This document shows positions 9,039-17,886 of a stretch of DNA of 64,000 nt, piece after piece. Source of the stretch: Thalassotalea loyana (lineage in GTDB: Bacteria; Pseudomonadota; Gammaproteobacteria; Enterobacterales; Alteromonadaceae); the NCBI RefSeq assembly GCF_030161435.1, contig NZ_BSSV01000001.1:1054001-1118000 (forward strand), read 5' to 3'. The notes under the pieces are model-generated. The model was not told the origin of the DNA and ran no database searches. It was given only the letters and a program-made list of their open reading frames with translations. The translations under genes were made by a program, and so were the position numbers. How positions within the stretch are numbered: position 1 is the stretch's first letter; every line of letters starts with the position of its first letter.

Positions 9039-10154
9039 ATGGCTTACAAGGTGTTAGTTGTTGATGATTCAAGTTTTTTTCGTCGACGTGTATCAGATAT
9101 TCTTAATAGTGAAGCAAATCTAGAAGTTATTGATGTTGCCGTTAATGGTAAGGAAGCCGTTGAGAAAGCTAGTACCTTAAAGCCAGACGTGATCACCATG
9201 GATATTGAAATGCCGGTGTTAAACGGTATTGATGCTGTAAAACAAATTATGGCCCAATGTCCTACACCGATTTTGATGTTTTCATCATTGACTCACCAAG
9301 GCGCCAAAGCAACCTTAGATGCTCTCGATGCAGGTGCGCTAGACTTCTTACCTAAGAAATTTAATGAAATCGCTGCCAATAATGATGATGCAGGTGCTTT
9401 GTTAAAGCAACGAGTGCAGCAACTTGCAAGAAGACGAGTGTCGATGAGACGCTCAACCTCTGCTGGTATTGTCACTCGAAAATCACAGGCACAGCAGGCA
9501 AACTCAACATTAGCGTCAAAAACTCGACCAACACCTGCTTTTTCGCCGAGTAACCACCGTGTCAAAACCGATAAAACATACAAATTACTTGCGATAGGTA
9601 CTTCTACGGGTGGGCCTATTGCTTTGCAGACTATCCTGACAAAACTTCCTCAGGACTACCCTTTACCTATTATTTTAGTGCAGCACATGCCTGCAGCCTT
9701 TACCGCTGCATTTGCTAACCGTTTAAATAACCTTTGCCAGATTAACATTAAAGAAGCAGAGGATGGCGATATGCTCAAGCCTGGTTGTGCATATTTAGCA
9801 CCTGGTGGTAAGCAAATGATCATCACTGGTACGGAAAATGCTAAGAAGATTAAGATACTAGAAGATGACAGCGAAAGACTGACATATAAGCCTAGTGTTG
9901 ATATTAGTTTTGGCTCAGCCGCAAAAGTTTACCAAGGTGATGTATTAGCGGTGATTTTAACGGGGATGGGCCATGATGGAAGGGAAGGTTCTCGTATGTT
10001 AAAGAGTAAAGGCGCAACAATTTGGGCGCAAGACGAACAATCTTGCGTTGTTTATGGCATGCCACAGGCCGTTACTACGGCTGGTTTGTCAGAATTATCA
10101 CTACCACTTAATGAATTTTCATCGGCTATATTAAAGGAAACTGGCAATGGATAA
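9039..10154 (+). CDS. cheB: Chemotaxis protein-glutamate methylesterase CheB
   Basis: CheB removes methyl groups from (and deamidates) chemoreceptors and is activated by CheA phosphorylation. The 371-residue protein has an N-terminal receiver domain (about 1-120; [23 protein letters not shown]), a 50-residue polar linker, and a C-terminal methylesterase domain with the nucleophile motif AIGTSTGGP, the QHMPAAFT segment and the [12 protein letters not shown] segment, which supply the Ser-His-Asp triad. The last 8 bases overlap motC, indicating translational coupling. No cheR is in the window. Confidence 0.96.
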   Translation: MAYKVLVVDDSSFFRRRVSDILNSEANLEVIDVAVNGKEAVEKASTLKPDVITMDIEMPVLNGIDAVKQIMAQCPTPILMFSSLTHQGAKATLDALDAGALDFLPKKFNEIAANNDDAGALLKQRVQQLARRRVSMRRSTSAGIVTRKSQAQQANSTLASKTRPTPAFSPSNHRVKTDKTYKLLAIGTSTGGPIALQTILTKLPQDYPLPIILVQHMPAAFTAAFANRLNNLCQINIKEAEDGDMLKPGCAYLAPGGKQMIITGTENAKKIKILEDDSERLTYKPSVDISFGSAAKVYQGDVLAVILTGMGHDGREGSRMLKSKGATIWAQDEQSCVVYGMPQAVTTAGLSELSLPLNEFSSAILKETGNG

Positions 10155-10893
10155 ACTCAGTATTGCTGGGCTTATCATTGCGGTTGTTGCTATATATCTT
10201 GGTTATGCTATTGATGGTGGTTCAATAACCTCACTGCTTCAGTTTCCAGCATTTATAATCGTCGTGGGTGGTACAATTGGGGCTGTTATGTTGCAGTCTT
10301 CAAGAACTGAATTTGTCCACGCGATTACTATTTTAAAATGGGTATTCACTCCACCGAAATTCGACGTTGATAAAGGTATTCAAGACATTGTTTCTTGGTC
10401 AATCATGTCACGAGAATCCGGTTATCTTGCGCTTGAAAATATTGCACTAGATGAAGTTGATCCTTTTATCAACAAAGGATTAAACCTACTTGTTGACGGT
10501 GTGGAAGTTGACAATTTTAAAGAATCTTTAGAGTTAGACTTGGATTTATACCGAGAACATAACCTGCGAGCGGCAAATGTTTTTGAATCGATGGGGGGCT
10601 ATAGCCCAACTATCGGTATTTTAGGAGCTGTTCTAGGATTAATCCATGCAATGGTAAATATAAATAATCCAGAGCTATTGGGGCACGGTATCGCGACTGC
10701 GTTTGTTGCAACAATTTACGGTGTAGGTTTTGCTAACCTAATTTATTTACCAATCGCGAACAAGCTACGTTCGATTATTCATCAAGAAACCTTGTATCGC
10801 GAGATGATTTTAGAGGGTCTTACTGCGATTGTCTTAGGTGAAAACCCGCATGCAATAGAGAATAAACTCTCTGCATTTAGGTTAGTAAAATGA
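10147..10893 (+). CDS. motC: Flagellar motor stator protein MotC (MotA/PomA type)
   Basis: A MotA-family stator subunit. The 248-residue protein has four predicted membrane segments: two near the N terminus (about 5-22 and 30-48) and two around 150-200 ([20 protein letters not shown] and the [18 protein letters not shown] segment). The intervening cytoplasmic loop would contact FliG. It overlaps cheB by 8 bases and motD by 4. The position between cheB and the ParA-like gene matches motC of Pseudomonas, where MotCD is the second stator. It could equally be called PomA-like; ion specificity cannot be read from the sequence. Confidence 0.88.
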   Translation: MDKLSIAGLIIAVVAIYLGYAIDGGSITSLLQFPAFIIVVGGTIGAVMLQSSRTEFVHAITILKWVFTPPKFDVDKGIQDIVSWSIMSRESGYLALENIALDEVDPFINKGLNLLVDGVEVDNFKESLELDLDLYREHNLRAANVFESMGGYSPTIGILGAVLGLIHAMVNINNPELLGHGIATAFVATIYGVGFANLIYLPIANKLRSIIHQETLYREMILEGLTAIVLGENPHAIENKLSAFRLVK

Positions 10894-11852
10894 GACGCTT
10901 TCATAGTGATCGGCACGAAGTAAATAATGATAATGTTCATCGTTGGCTTATTTCTTATGCCGACTATATGACATTACTTTTTGCTTTATTTGTTGTCTTA
11001 TATGCGATGGCTATTATTCATGAAGAGCCATTTGAAACGATGACGGACTCTATAGGGCGTGTGTTTCAATCCGAAGAAGAGCAAACAAAAAATAGAGGCC
11101 AAGGCGACGATATTCTACCCGTTAATTCGAGGAAATCAGACACTCGGTTATATGGTGATGGGATTTTAGAAGAAGCAGGACCAGAGCTCACCGATGGTGA
11201 AAATGAATTGTCGAATATCGAGGAGAGCGAAATTGGCACTAACTTAGAATCTCTTGAAGAGGAGCTTCATACGGCGTTATTCGAACTCGTTGAAGCAGGT
11301 TACGCCGAACTTGAAGTTAACGGTGAATGGCTAGAAATAGAGTTAAGTAGCGGTTTATTGTTTCCTAGTGGTAGTGCGTCTGCAACGAACAATGCGGACA
11401 CGATTCTCTCGGCAATTACGCCTATAATTAAAGATGTGACGAATTATCTTAGGGTACGAGGGTATACCGATGATCAACCGATCAATACAGAAGTTTTTGA
11501 GTCCAATTGGGAACTCAGTGTCGCGCGTGCAGTGGCGATATTGAGGTTGTTGGAAGAACAGGAAATAGTGCCAGCAAGAATGGCCATAGAGGGTTATGGC
11601 CAATACTCTCCTAAGGTAGAAAATGATACGGATGATGCTAGGTTGCAAAACAGGCGCGTTGTTATCGCCATTTCAAAATATGGCTTAGAGCGCGAAAATG
11701 TGCTTGATACACCCTCGATTAGTGTAAAAGATATCGATGCGATTAAACAAGAAGTTGATTCTGCTCAACAAGGCAATAAAATTAGAGTTATTGAATTAGA
11801 AAACGGTGGTATTCGAATTACCACTCGTGATGATGATAATCAGAATAATTAA
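10890..11852 (+). CDS. motD: Flagellar motor stator protein MotD (MotB/PomB type)
   Basis: The partner stator subunit. The 320-residue protein has a short cytoplasmic N terminus, one membrane segment at about 25-43 with the essential ion-binding Asp in SYADYMTLLFALFVVLYAMA, an acidic Glu-rich stretch (about 50-130), then an OmpA-like peptidoglycan-binding domain (about 150-265; VRGYTDDQPINTEVFESNWE, NRRVVIAI). A C-terminal extension of about 50 residues is unusual and shows no recognisable motif. Its ATG overlaps the motC stop (ATGA). Confidence 0.9.
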   Translation: MRRFHSDRHEVNNDNVHRWLISYADYMTLLFALFVVLYAMAIIHEEPFETMTDSIGRVFQSEEEQTKNRGQGDDILPVNSRKSDTRLYGDGILEEAGPELTDGENELSNIEESEIGTNLESLEEELHTALFELVEAGYAELEVNGEWLEIELSSGLLFPSGSASATNNADTILSAITPIIKDVTNYLRVRGYTDDQPINTEVFESNWELSVARAVAILRLLEEQEIVPARMAIEGYGQYSPKVENDTDDARLQNRRVVIAISKYGLERENVLDTPSISVKDIDAIKQEVDSAQQGNKIRVIELENGGIRITTRDDDNQNN

Positions 11853-11866
11853 AACTAGGAACACTT

Positions 11867-12646
11867 TTGGTTGTTTGGACAGTAGCAAATCAGAAAGGTG
11901 GTGTTGGTAAAACCACAACAACGATAACACTTGGTGGTCTCTTGGCGTCAATGGGCTACAAAGTGCTATTGGTTGACACCGATCCTCATGCATCGCTAAG
12001 TTATTATTTTGGCATAGAGTCAGAAGACTTAGATTTGAGCGTTTATGACTTGTTTGTTCAAGACTCAACTAAAGAACAGATACTACAGAGTCTCTGTCCT
12101 ACTCAGTACAGTAATATTGATATTTTGCCAGCGACGATGGGGCTGGCGACGTTAGATAGAGCACTTGGTTCAAAAGGTGGTATGGGCCTGGTATTAAAAA
12201 AGGCGCTTGCCAAAATATCTAACGAATATGACTTTGTGTTAATGGACTGCCCGCCAATTTTGGGCGTCTTGATGGTCAATGCACTAGCGGCATCAGAGCG
12301 AATTATCGTACCAGTACAAACAGAGTTTTTAGCGCTTAAAGGTTTAGATCGAATGATGCGGACCTTAGAGATGATGCAAACTGAAAAAGAATCTGAGTTT
12401 ACTTATACTATCGTCCCGACGATGTTCGACAAAAGGACCAAGGCGTCAATCTTATCTTATAAAAAGTTACAAGAAACCTACCCCAATAGTGTATGGCAAG
12501 GGGTAATTCCTATTGATACCAACTTTAGAAATGCGAGCTTAGCTCAAAAAGTACCGTCGGATTATGCAATGAACACGCGTGGCGTCTATGCGTATAAAAC
12601 GTTATTAACTTACTTACTCAAACAGACAAAAGTGAAGGCATCATGA
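11867..12646 (+). CDS. parC: Chemotaxis array positioning ATPase ParC (ParA family)
   Basis: A ParA/Soj-type ATPase of 259 residues with the deviant Walker A KGGVGKTT (residues 9-16), a DTDPH Walker A-prime region and MDCPP Walker B-like motif. In the same position of Vibrio loci the orthologue, ParC, localises to the cell pole and recruits chemotaxis arrays so each daughter inherits one; the Pseudomonas equivalent lies between motD and a CheW-like gene as here. No ParB gene is beside it, arguing against a plasmid or chromosome partition role. Translation starts at TTG 11867 with AGGA six bases upstream. It overlaps the next gene by four bases. Confidence 0.86.
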   Translation: MVVWTVANQKGGVGKTTTTITLGGLLASMGYKVLLVDTDPHASLSYYFGIESEDLDLSVYDLFVQDSTKEQILQSLCPTQYSNIDILPATMGLATLDRALGSKGGMGLVLKKALAKISNEYDFVLMDCPPILGVLMVNALAASERIIVPVQTEFLALKGLDRMMRTLEMMQTEKESEFTYTIVPTMFDKRTKASILSYKKLQETYPNSVWQGVIPIDTNFRNASLAQKVPSDYAMNTRGVYAYKTLLTYLLKQTKVKAS

Positions 12647-13386
12647 GTAAATCATTATCGGCAAGCAACAAAATAATGAAAAACTATTTGTCTGAGTTAT
12701 TAACGGATGTAGCTGAAGAAAAAAATAGTATCGATGAACTTGAAAAGCAGGCCAAAGACAAGCAGCTTGAGTCACTGCTCGATAAAGTAAATTTAGCAAA
12801 GCAAGACAATGCCGCTATGCCGCTATCTCGTCATCCTCACGATGAGAGAGCGCCTGAACCAGTAGATGATTTACAAATTGCGCCTGTTAAAACACGTAAA
12901 AGTAGAGCAGCTGGAACATCTCCAACTAAATCAGTTAATCGAGATAGTTTTCAGGCAATGTTTTTTGAGGTCGCAGGCTTGACCGTTGCAGTACCTTTAA
13001 TTGAATTAGGTGGCATTCATCACATCGAAAAAACCAACACGTTGATGGGTAAACCTAATTGGTATAAAGGCGTAATGGTTCACAGAGAACAAAACATTAA
13101 TGTGGTTGATACCGCGATGTGGGTTATGCCAGAAAAATGCAATCAGGAATTGCTAGATAGTATTAAATATCAGTATGTTATCATGTTAAATGATAGTGAC
13201 TGGGGATTGGCCGCAGAACACCTAGTAGACACAGTTACGTTACAACATGATGATGTTAAATGGCTCGACAATCCTTCTAAACGAAAATGGTTAGCAGGGT
13301 TAGTGAAGGATAAAATGTGCGCATTACTCGACGTGGATTCGTTAATAGATCTACTAGAAGATGGCGTAAATATTAATCATGACTAA
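12643..13386 (+). CDS. parP: CheW-domain protein ParP, links ParC to chemotaxis arrays
   Basis: The 247-residue protein has a divergent CheW-like domain at its C terminus (about 105-240; FEVAGLTVAVPLIELGGIHH, GVMVHREQNINVVDT). In ParP this domain (AIF) binds CheA and receptor tips and holds them at the ParC pole anchor. The N-terminal third is charged and helical. It starts MSKSLSASNKIMKNYLSELL, a conserved-looking segment, and contains LESLLDKV (residues 42-49), resembling the CheA linker motif. ATGA overlap with parC shows coupling. The name rests on gene order plus domain layout. Confidence 0.82.
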   Translation: MSKSLSASNKIMKNYLSELLTDVAEEKNSIDELEKQAKDKQLESLLDKVNLAKQDNAAMPLSRHPHDERAPEPVDDLQIAPVKTRKSRAAGTSPTKSVNRDSFQAMFFEVAGLTVAVPLIELGGIHHIEKTNTLMGKPNWYKGVMVHREQNINVVDTAMWVMPEKCNQELLDSIKYQYVIMLNDSDWGLAAEHLVDTVTLQHDDVKWLDNPSKRKWLAGLVKDKMCALLDVDSLIDLLEDGVNINHD

Positions 13387-13449
13387 ACTATAATACATTG
13401 ATAGAATATCTTTGATGTATAAGACAAATTTTAATTGAGGACGAGTAGT

Positions 13450-13941
13450 ATGTCTGACGAAAGACGCACTTCTAATGACGCTGTAGATAATGATGAGGTT
13501 CTACAGTGGGTAACATTTAAATTGGATAGCGAAACATACGGTATCAACGTAATGCAAGTTCAAGAAGTATTACGTCATACAGAGATCGCACCCGTTCCAG
13601 GCGCTCCTGGCTATGTACTTGGTATTATCAACTTACGTGGTAATGTTGTTACCGTCATAGATACTCGCGCAAGATTTGGCTTAGAAGCAGGTGAAGTTAC
13701 TGATAACACCCGCATCGTTATTATTGAAGCTGAAAAGCAAGTTATTGGTATTATGGTCGACAGTGTTGCTGAGGTTGTTTATTTGAAAGCTTCAGAAATC
13801 GATATAGCACCTAATGTGGGTAACGACGAAAGTGCTAAGTTCATTCAAGGTGTATCCAACCGTGATGGCGAGCTACTTATTTTAGTCGATTTAAATAAGT
13901 TACTTACTGATGATGAGTGGGATGAGCTTAAACAGTTCTAA
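13450..13941 (+). CDS. cheW: Chemotaxis coupling protein CheW
   Basis: CheW couples receptors to CheA in the signalling array. The 164-residue protein is a single CheW domain: VTFKLDSETYGINVMQVQEV, GYVLGIINLRGNVVTVIDTR, FIQGVSNRDGELLILVDL. The start was placed at ATG 13450, which has TGAGGA at 13436-13441. An upstream in-frame TTG (13435) would overlap that Shine-Dalgarno sequence. It follows parP by 63 bases. Confidence 0.95.
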   Translation: MSDERRTSNDAVDNDEVLQWVTFKLDSETYGINVMQVQEVLRHTEIAPVPGAPGYVLGIINLRGNVVTVIDTRARFGLEAGEVTDNTRIVIIEAEKQVIGIMVDSVAEVVYLKASEIDIAPNVGNDESAKFIQGVSNRDGELLILVDLNKLLTDDEWDELKQF

Positions 13942-13956
13942 TACTGCTCAAGCTAT

Positions 13957-13977
13957 TTCTTATTGATGAAATAAGAA
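13957..13977 (+). other. Hairpin between cheW and the DUF2802 gene
   Basis: Perfect 8-bp inverted repeat, TTCTTATT at 13957-13964 and AATAAGAA at 13970-13977, with a 5-base loop. No T-run follows, so it is not an intrinsic terminator. It could be an RNA-processing or mRNA-stabilising hairpin. Its right arm lies next to the DUF2802 start at 13989. Confidence 0.4.
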
Positions 13978-13988
13978 TTGGACGTCTT

Positions 13989-14438
13989 ATGATATCGGTT
14001 GAATTAGTCGCCTTAATAGTACTTGCTTTACTGGTTGTATTGCTTTTTGTATTGCTCATCAAACAAAAAGCAACACTTTCCAGTATTCAGGATAAGCAAA
14101 ACGTACAAGACTCGTTATTCAACCAGCAAACTCAATCCCTAGCCTCATTAGAACAATCTTACCAGCAGTTATCAGAACAAGAGTCTGAGCACTTCAGTGA
14201 AAACAATCAAGTTTCAAAGCAATTGGAACACAGAATAGCAACATTAAAACAGCAACTTGCACAGTTAGAGGAAAAGCTGTTGTCTATCGAACATCAAACA
14301 CCTGAAGATAAGTTTTATGCTCGGGCATTAAAGCTCGCTCAAAAAGGTGCCGATGTTGAGGAAATCGTCCAAGAGTGCGAAATTCCTCGTGCCGAGGCCG
14401 AGATGCTGCTGTCTGTTCATGCACGTAAAAAGTTTTAG
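13989..14438 (+). CDS. DUF2802 family membrane-anchored coiled-coil protein
   Basis: A 149-residue protein with one N-terminal membrane segment (about 3-24, very Leu/Val-rich), a long Gln/Glu-rich predicted coiled coil (about 28-105) and a small C-terminal helix-turn-helix-like part (ALKLAQKGADVEEIVQECEIPRAEAEMLLSVHARK; read as separate segments). The DUF2802 family regularly closes flhA-cheW loci in Vibrio, Shewanella and Pseudomonas. Its exact function is not known to me. The layout, a membrane anchor plus coiled coil next to the array-positioning genes, suggests a structural or regulatory role at the pole (inference). Confidence 0.75.
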   Translation: MISVELVALIVLALLVVLLFVLLIKQKATLSSIQDKQNVQDSLFNQQTQSLASLEQSYQQLSEQESEHFSENNQVSKQLEHRIATLKQQLAQLEEKLLSIEHQTPEDKFYARALKLAQKGADVEEIVQECEIPRAEAEMLLSVHARKKF

Positions 14439-14547
14439 TGTTCATTTACTAATTTTTACAATTAAGCATAAGATAGTTATTAATTCTTTTTTAACAAAAA
14501 TCCCAACGTGATAAACTTCACCGTTATCGAAAGTATTGGATTGTGTC

Positions 14548-15363
14548 ATGATTAAATTTGAGGCTTTAACGAAGTCCACCATATCAACTTTTTTTGTCTT
14601 AGCGTTTTCAATCTTGTCTGTAGGTTGTTCAAGTACGCCTGAGCAACAAGATGCACCTGCGGCTGAGATAAATGACCCTTTAGAGTCAATTAACCGTCCT
14701 TTATGGGTATTTACATGGGAATATGCTGATAAATACGTTACGCGCCCAGTAACAAACGCCTACGTTGCTATTATGCCGATGTTTATGCGTGAAGGGTTAT
14801 TGAATATGGCTGAAAACCTTAATGAGCCTTCTTCAATGATCAACAATTTGTTGCAAGGTAAATTTAAGGCTGCTGGTAATGACGCAGGACGATTTATTAT
14901 TAATTCGACTGTTGGGTTGCTAGGCTTCTATGATCCTGCGAGCGACTTTGAGCTTGAACAAAGCCAAGAAGAGTTTGGTGAGGTACTTGCAACTTATGGC
15001 GTTGGTGACGGTGCTTATCTAATGATACCTGTGCTAGGGCCGTCATCAGTTCGCGAAGAAGTCGGTGATTTTATTGATCACAGCTATTTCCCGATAGGAG
15101 ATCTAGCGTTTTGGCCTGGAATTTTCAGACGAGCGATTATTGGATTAGAGGCGCGTGCTGATTTTGGCGAACGAGAGCAAATTATTGATAATTCGGTTGA
15201 TTCATATCAGTTTGTAAAAACCAGTTACTATCAAAATATGCTATTTCGTGTGTATGATGGAAATCCTCCAGTTTTCGTCGATGAAGACGAAGAGGCAGAA
15301 CTTGATGATTATCTAGAGTCGCTGGACGAAATTGATTTAGACGAAATTGAAGAACAAGAATAG
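14548..15363 (+). CDS. mlaA: Outer-membrane phospholipid transport lipoprotein MlaA (VacJ)
   Basis: MlaA removes mislocalised phospholipids from the outer leaflet of the outer membrane and hands them to MlaC. The 271-residue protein begins with a lipoprotein signal ending in the lipobox LSVGC, then NDPLESINRPLWVFTWEYADKY-type VacJ sequence (quoted in part), LGFYDPAS and the GPSSVREEVGDFID segment. The acidic tail (about 235-271) is longer than usual. The start ATG 14548 was preferred to an in-frame TTG at 14536. The other mla genes are not nearby, which is normal for MlaA. Confidence 0.92.
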   Translation: MIKFEALTKSTISTFFVLAFSILSVGCSSTPEQQDAPAAEINDPLESINRPLWVFTWEYADKYVTRPVTNAYVAIMPMFMREGLLNMAENLNEPSSMINNLLQGKFKAAGNDAGRFIINSTVGLLGFYDPASDFELEQSQEEFGEVLATYGVGDGAYLMIPVLGPSSVREEVGDFIDHSYFPIGDLAFWPGIFRRAIIGLEARADFGEREQIIDNSVDSYQFVKTSYYQNMLFRVYDGNPPVFVDEDEEAELDDYLESLDEIDLDEIEEQE

Positions 15364-15398
15364 GAAAAAAAAGGTAAGGCATTATGCCTTACCTTTTT
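15363..15398. terminator. Bidirectional intrinsic terminator between mlaA and the M2 peptidase gene
   Basis: Arms AAGGTAAGGC (15371-15380) and GCCTTACCTT (15386-15395) with loop ATTAT. A T-run follows on the plus strand and an eight-base T-run on the minus strand (A-run at 15365-15372). It can stop transcription of both convergent genes. Confidence 0.9.
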
Positions 15399-15421
15399 CA
15401 ATTTACGGTTTTTTATTTAAA

Positions 15422-17269
15422 CTAAAAACCACATTGACGATTTTTATTTTTATCTTTTAGCCACGTATGTAAAGGTGCAAAGTAATCCAAGATAGCTGTT
15501 GCATCCATCTGTTCATTTCCTGTCACCACTTTATAAGCTTCTTGCCAAGGGCGACTTGAACCCATCTCAAGCATAGAGTTTAGCTTTTCGCCTGCTACTT
15601 TACTCTGGTATATCGAACAGCGATGTATCGCTTCAGTATTACCTGCAAGTTCACATAATGAACGATGGAATTCAAATTGTTGAATGTGTGCTAAGAAGTA
15701 GCGAGAGTATGGAGTATTTGCAGGAACATGGTACTTTGCTCCAGGATCAAATGCTTCTGCATCACGAGCAATTGGTGCGGATACCCCTTGATATTTCTCG
15801 CGTAATTCCCACCATGCTTTATTGTAGTTTTCAGGTGAAATCTCGCCTGAAAATACTTTCCAACGCCATTGATCGACAAGCAAGCCAAAAGGAATAAAAG
15901 CAACTTTGTCCAACGCCATCTTCATCAAAAGACCTATGTCTTTCGATTCATCAGGAATGCTGTCAATTAAACCAATTTCTTTCAAGTACTTTGGCGTAAC
16001 CGATAGTGCAATAGTATCGCCAATCGCTTCGTGGAATCCATCATTAGCACTATTTTGAAATAATACAGATTGATTCTTATACGCGCGTTGGTAAAAGTTA
16101 TGGCCTAATTCATGGTGAATGGTAGAAAAATCTTCACCAGTTTTCTGGATACACATTTTAATACGAATATCGTCTTGCGTATCCAAACTCCATGCAGATG
16201 CATGGCACATTACGTCGCGGTCTTTCGGCTTAGTAAATAACGAACGACTCCAAAATGTTTCTGGTAATGGCTCGAAACCTAACGAGGTAAAAAAGTTCTC
16301 TGCGCCTTTTACCATTTTTATTTCATCGTAATTATGTGCAGCAAGCTGGGTTGTTACGTCATAGCCTGGATCAGCATTCTCAGGAGCAACGAGATCGTAG
16401 ATGTTACCCCATTGTTGAGCCCACATATTGCCAAGAAGGTGAGCAGGGATAGGACCATCTTGAGGAACTTTGTCTTCTCCATATTCTTTGCCTAATTCGG
16501 CACGAACATAACAATGAAGGTCGTCATATAGTGGTTTAACTTGCCCCCACAGCCTATCAAGCTCTATTGCAAACTCATCAGGTGTCATGTCGTAGTTTGA
16601 ACGCCACATTGCGCCAAGGTCCTTATATCCAAGCCCTTGTGCTCCCTCGTTAGCTAAGTCGACTTGTCGGCTGTATAAAGGCTTCATTTCAGGGCTAACG
16701 GTTCGCCACCCCTGCCATAACTCTAGTAGCTCATCATAGTCACGTGAACTTGCCATTTTGGCCGACATATCAACAAGGCTTAGCTTTTCACCTGTTTTTG
16801 TTGTGTAGGTACCTTTACCGTATATGCTTCCCATATCCGCAGCTAACTTAGCCAGCTCTGCTGATTTGGCAGAGTCTTGCGGTGCTGGTATTACTAAGCT
16901 CTGTTTTAATATGTTCAGCTTTCTTCGCTGTTCAGGTGTAACATCAACATCATCAAATTTAGCGGCTTCCATCGCATATTTTACGCCGGCTTCGGTGTAT
17001 CGTTGATTTTGCTCAGATGCTAGGGAACTCGTATCTTCGGTAATAAAGTTTTGATAGATCCATTCTGCTCTAGAGGCCTCAATGATTAATGCTGTCATTT
17101 GAGCTTCTACTTCTTGCAAAAAATCTTGAGCGTCTTGTTGCGTCAATTGCTGGGGTTGTGTTGTTGCTGATTGACTAACTTGTTGCGTGTTTTCGGTTGA
17201 GTTATTACATCCTGTAATTGACAAAAGTAGTGCCGTGGCAATCCCTGACAGTTTGATTGTTTTTTTCAT
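15422..17269 (-). CDS. M2 family peptidyl-dipeptidase (bacterial ACE-like lipoprotein)
   Basis: A 615-residue zinc metallopeptidase of family M2, related to angiotensin-converting enzyme, which releases C-terminal dipeptides. The zinc motif HHELGH is near residue 387, in the ACE-like context TIHHELGHNFYQRA, with the downstream glutamate in NDGFHEAIGD. The N terminus (MKKTIKLSGIATALLLSITG, then C) is a lipoprotein signal with lipobox SITGC, so the enzyme is probably periplasmic and membrane-anchored. It may process peptides taken up through the outer membrane. Upstream lies the hairpin array; its leader carries a block resembling that array (17295-17322). Confidence 0.93.
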   Translation of the reverse strand: MKKTIKLSGIATALLLSITGCNNSTENTQQVSQSATTQPQQLTQQDAQDFLQEVEAQMTALIIEASRAEWIYQNFITEDTSSLASEQNQRYTEAGVKYAMEAAKFDDVDVTPEQRRKLNILKQSLVIPAPQDSAKSAELAKLAADMGSIYGKGTYTTKTGEKLSLVDMSAKMASSRDYDELLELWQGWRTVSPEMKPLYSRQVDLANEGAQGLGYKDLGAMWRSNYDMTPDEFAIELDRLWGQVKPLYDDLHCYVRAELGKEYGEDKVPQDGPIPAHLLGNMWAQQWGNIYDLVAPENADPGYDVTTQLAAHNYDEIKMVKGAENFFTSLGFEPLPETFWSRSLFTKPKDRDVMCHASAWSLDTQDDIRIKMCIQKTGEDFSTIHHELGHNFYQRAYKNQSVLFQNSANDGFHEAIGDTIALSVTPKYLKEIGLIDSIPDESKDIGLLMKMALDKVAFIPFGLLVDQWRWKVFSGEISPENYNKAWWELREKYQGVSAPIARDAEAFDPGAKYHVPANTPYSRYFLAHIQQFEFHRSLCELAGNTEAIHRCSIYQSKVAGEKLNSMLEMGSSRPWQEAYKVVTGNEQMDATAILDYFAPLHTWLKDKNKNRQCGF

Positions 17270-17294
17270 GAGCTTCTATCTTGTTATTTTAATT

Positions 17295-17322
17295 GTCAAA
17301 AGGAGTATAACGTATTGTCTTT
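17295..17322 (-). promoter_or_regulatory. Leader/promoter block of the M2 peptidase gene resembling the hairpin-array core
   Basis: Read on the minus strand, AAGACAATACGTTATACTCC is followed by TTTTGACAAT. Array units A and D have AAGACAA, then TTGTTATACTC, then TTATTGAC in the same order. There is no terminator hairpin here. TATACT may be the -10 element of the peptidase gene, 35-40 bases before its ATG. Either a shared promoter-like sequence or a degenerate sixth unit is possible. Confidence 0.35.
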
Positions 17323-17373
17323 ATTAGCTCTAGCTAGCGAAAATTACCAGTTTATGAGTGGAAAAAGTCAGCT

Positions 17374-17459
17374 AAAAAAAAAGCTCATCAATAATGATGA
17401 GCCGTCAATAAGGGAGAGTATAACAAAATTGTCTTAAAAGGTGTCGACCTAAATAAGAT
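17374..17459 (-). ncRNA. Putative small RNA, array unit A
   Basis: Minus-strand terminator: arms GCTCATCA (17383-17390) and TGATGAGC (17395-17402) with a 4-base loop, then nine T (17382-17374). Upstream on the RNA lies the linker TACTCTCCCTTATT and a weak stem around GACAATTTTGTT. A -10-like TAATAT (17471-17466, reading leftward) precedes CTCATCTTATT, giving a transcript of about 85 bases. It is closely related to unit D. Promoter and 5' end are inferred. Confidence 0.45.
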
Positions 17460-17535
17460 GAGTAAATATTAGATGGATTGCTTGTTTTTTACTGTGTGTA
17501 GTTTGTTTAAATGTGTAACTTGGCCTTATTTTTTT

Positions 17536-17606
17536 AAAAAAAAGCTCATCGCAAAGATGAGCATAATAAGGAGAGTATCAATTGCTTTCATAGGGTTTGA
17601 AAAGCA
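17536..17606 (-). ncRNA. Putative small RNA, array unit B
   Basis: Minus-strand order: -10-like TATCAT (17617-17612), then a hairpin with arms TTGCTTTTC and GAAAGCAA, the linker TGATACTCTCCTTATT, then terminator arms GCTCATC/GATGAGC (17544-17562) and eight T (17543-17536). Predicted transcript about 70 bases. It shares its 5' hairpin with unit C. CAGACA, with 17 bases between it and the -10-like element, is a possible -35. Confidence 0.45.
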
Positions 17607-17709
17607 AGTTAATGATAAGTACAACTATCGTTAATGTCTGTTTAATAAGTGCTAAAAAATGTACAAGCAGGGTAACTGACTAAGCCTGAAAATGATTAGG
17701 TTGCCAAAT

Positions 17710-17780
17710 AAAAAACGCTCACCGAGAGGGTGAGTGAAAAGAGAGTATCAAATGCTTTCAAATTGGTTGGGTTAAAAGCA
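17710..17780 (-). ncRNA. Putative small RNA, array unit C
   Basis: Minus-strand order: -10-like TATGAT (17791-17786), 5' hairpin arms TTGCTTTT and GAAAGCA, linker TGATACTCTCTTTTC, then an 8-bp terminator stem (17716-17736, arms CACTCACC and GGTGAGCG on the RNA) and six T (17715-17710). The terminator stem differs in sequence from units A, B and D but not in position, as expected if structure rather than sequence is conserved. Confidence 0.42.
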
Positions 17781-17886
17781 AGGTAATCATAAAACGGTTC
17801 GTCAGAGCTTTCTTGAAGAATCTTGTATTCAAGTGTTAACAGATGTATTGCCAACTTCAATAGGCAATTAGCAAAATGTAAAGCGC

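Noticed and set aside
11867-12646. ParA-type gene as part of a plasmid or chromosome partition system
   Set aside because: No parB or centromere-like repeats; it sits between motor and CheW-type genes as in chemotaxis loci.
15658-17006. Several plus-strand open frames inside the M2 peptidase gene
   Set aside because: They are antisense to a well-supported 615-residue enzyme and have no recognisable protein features.
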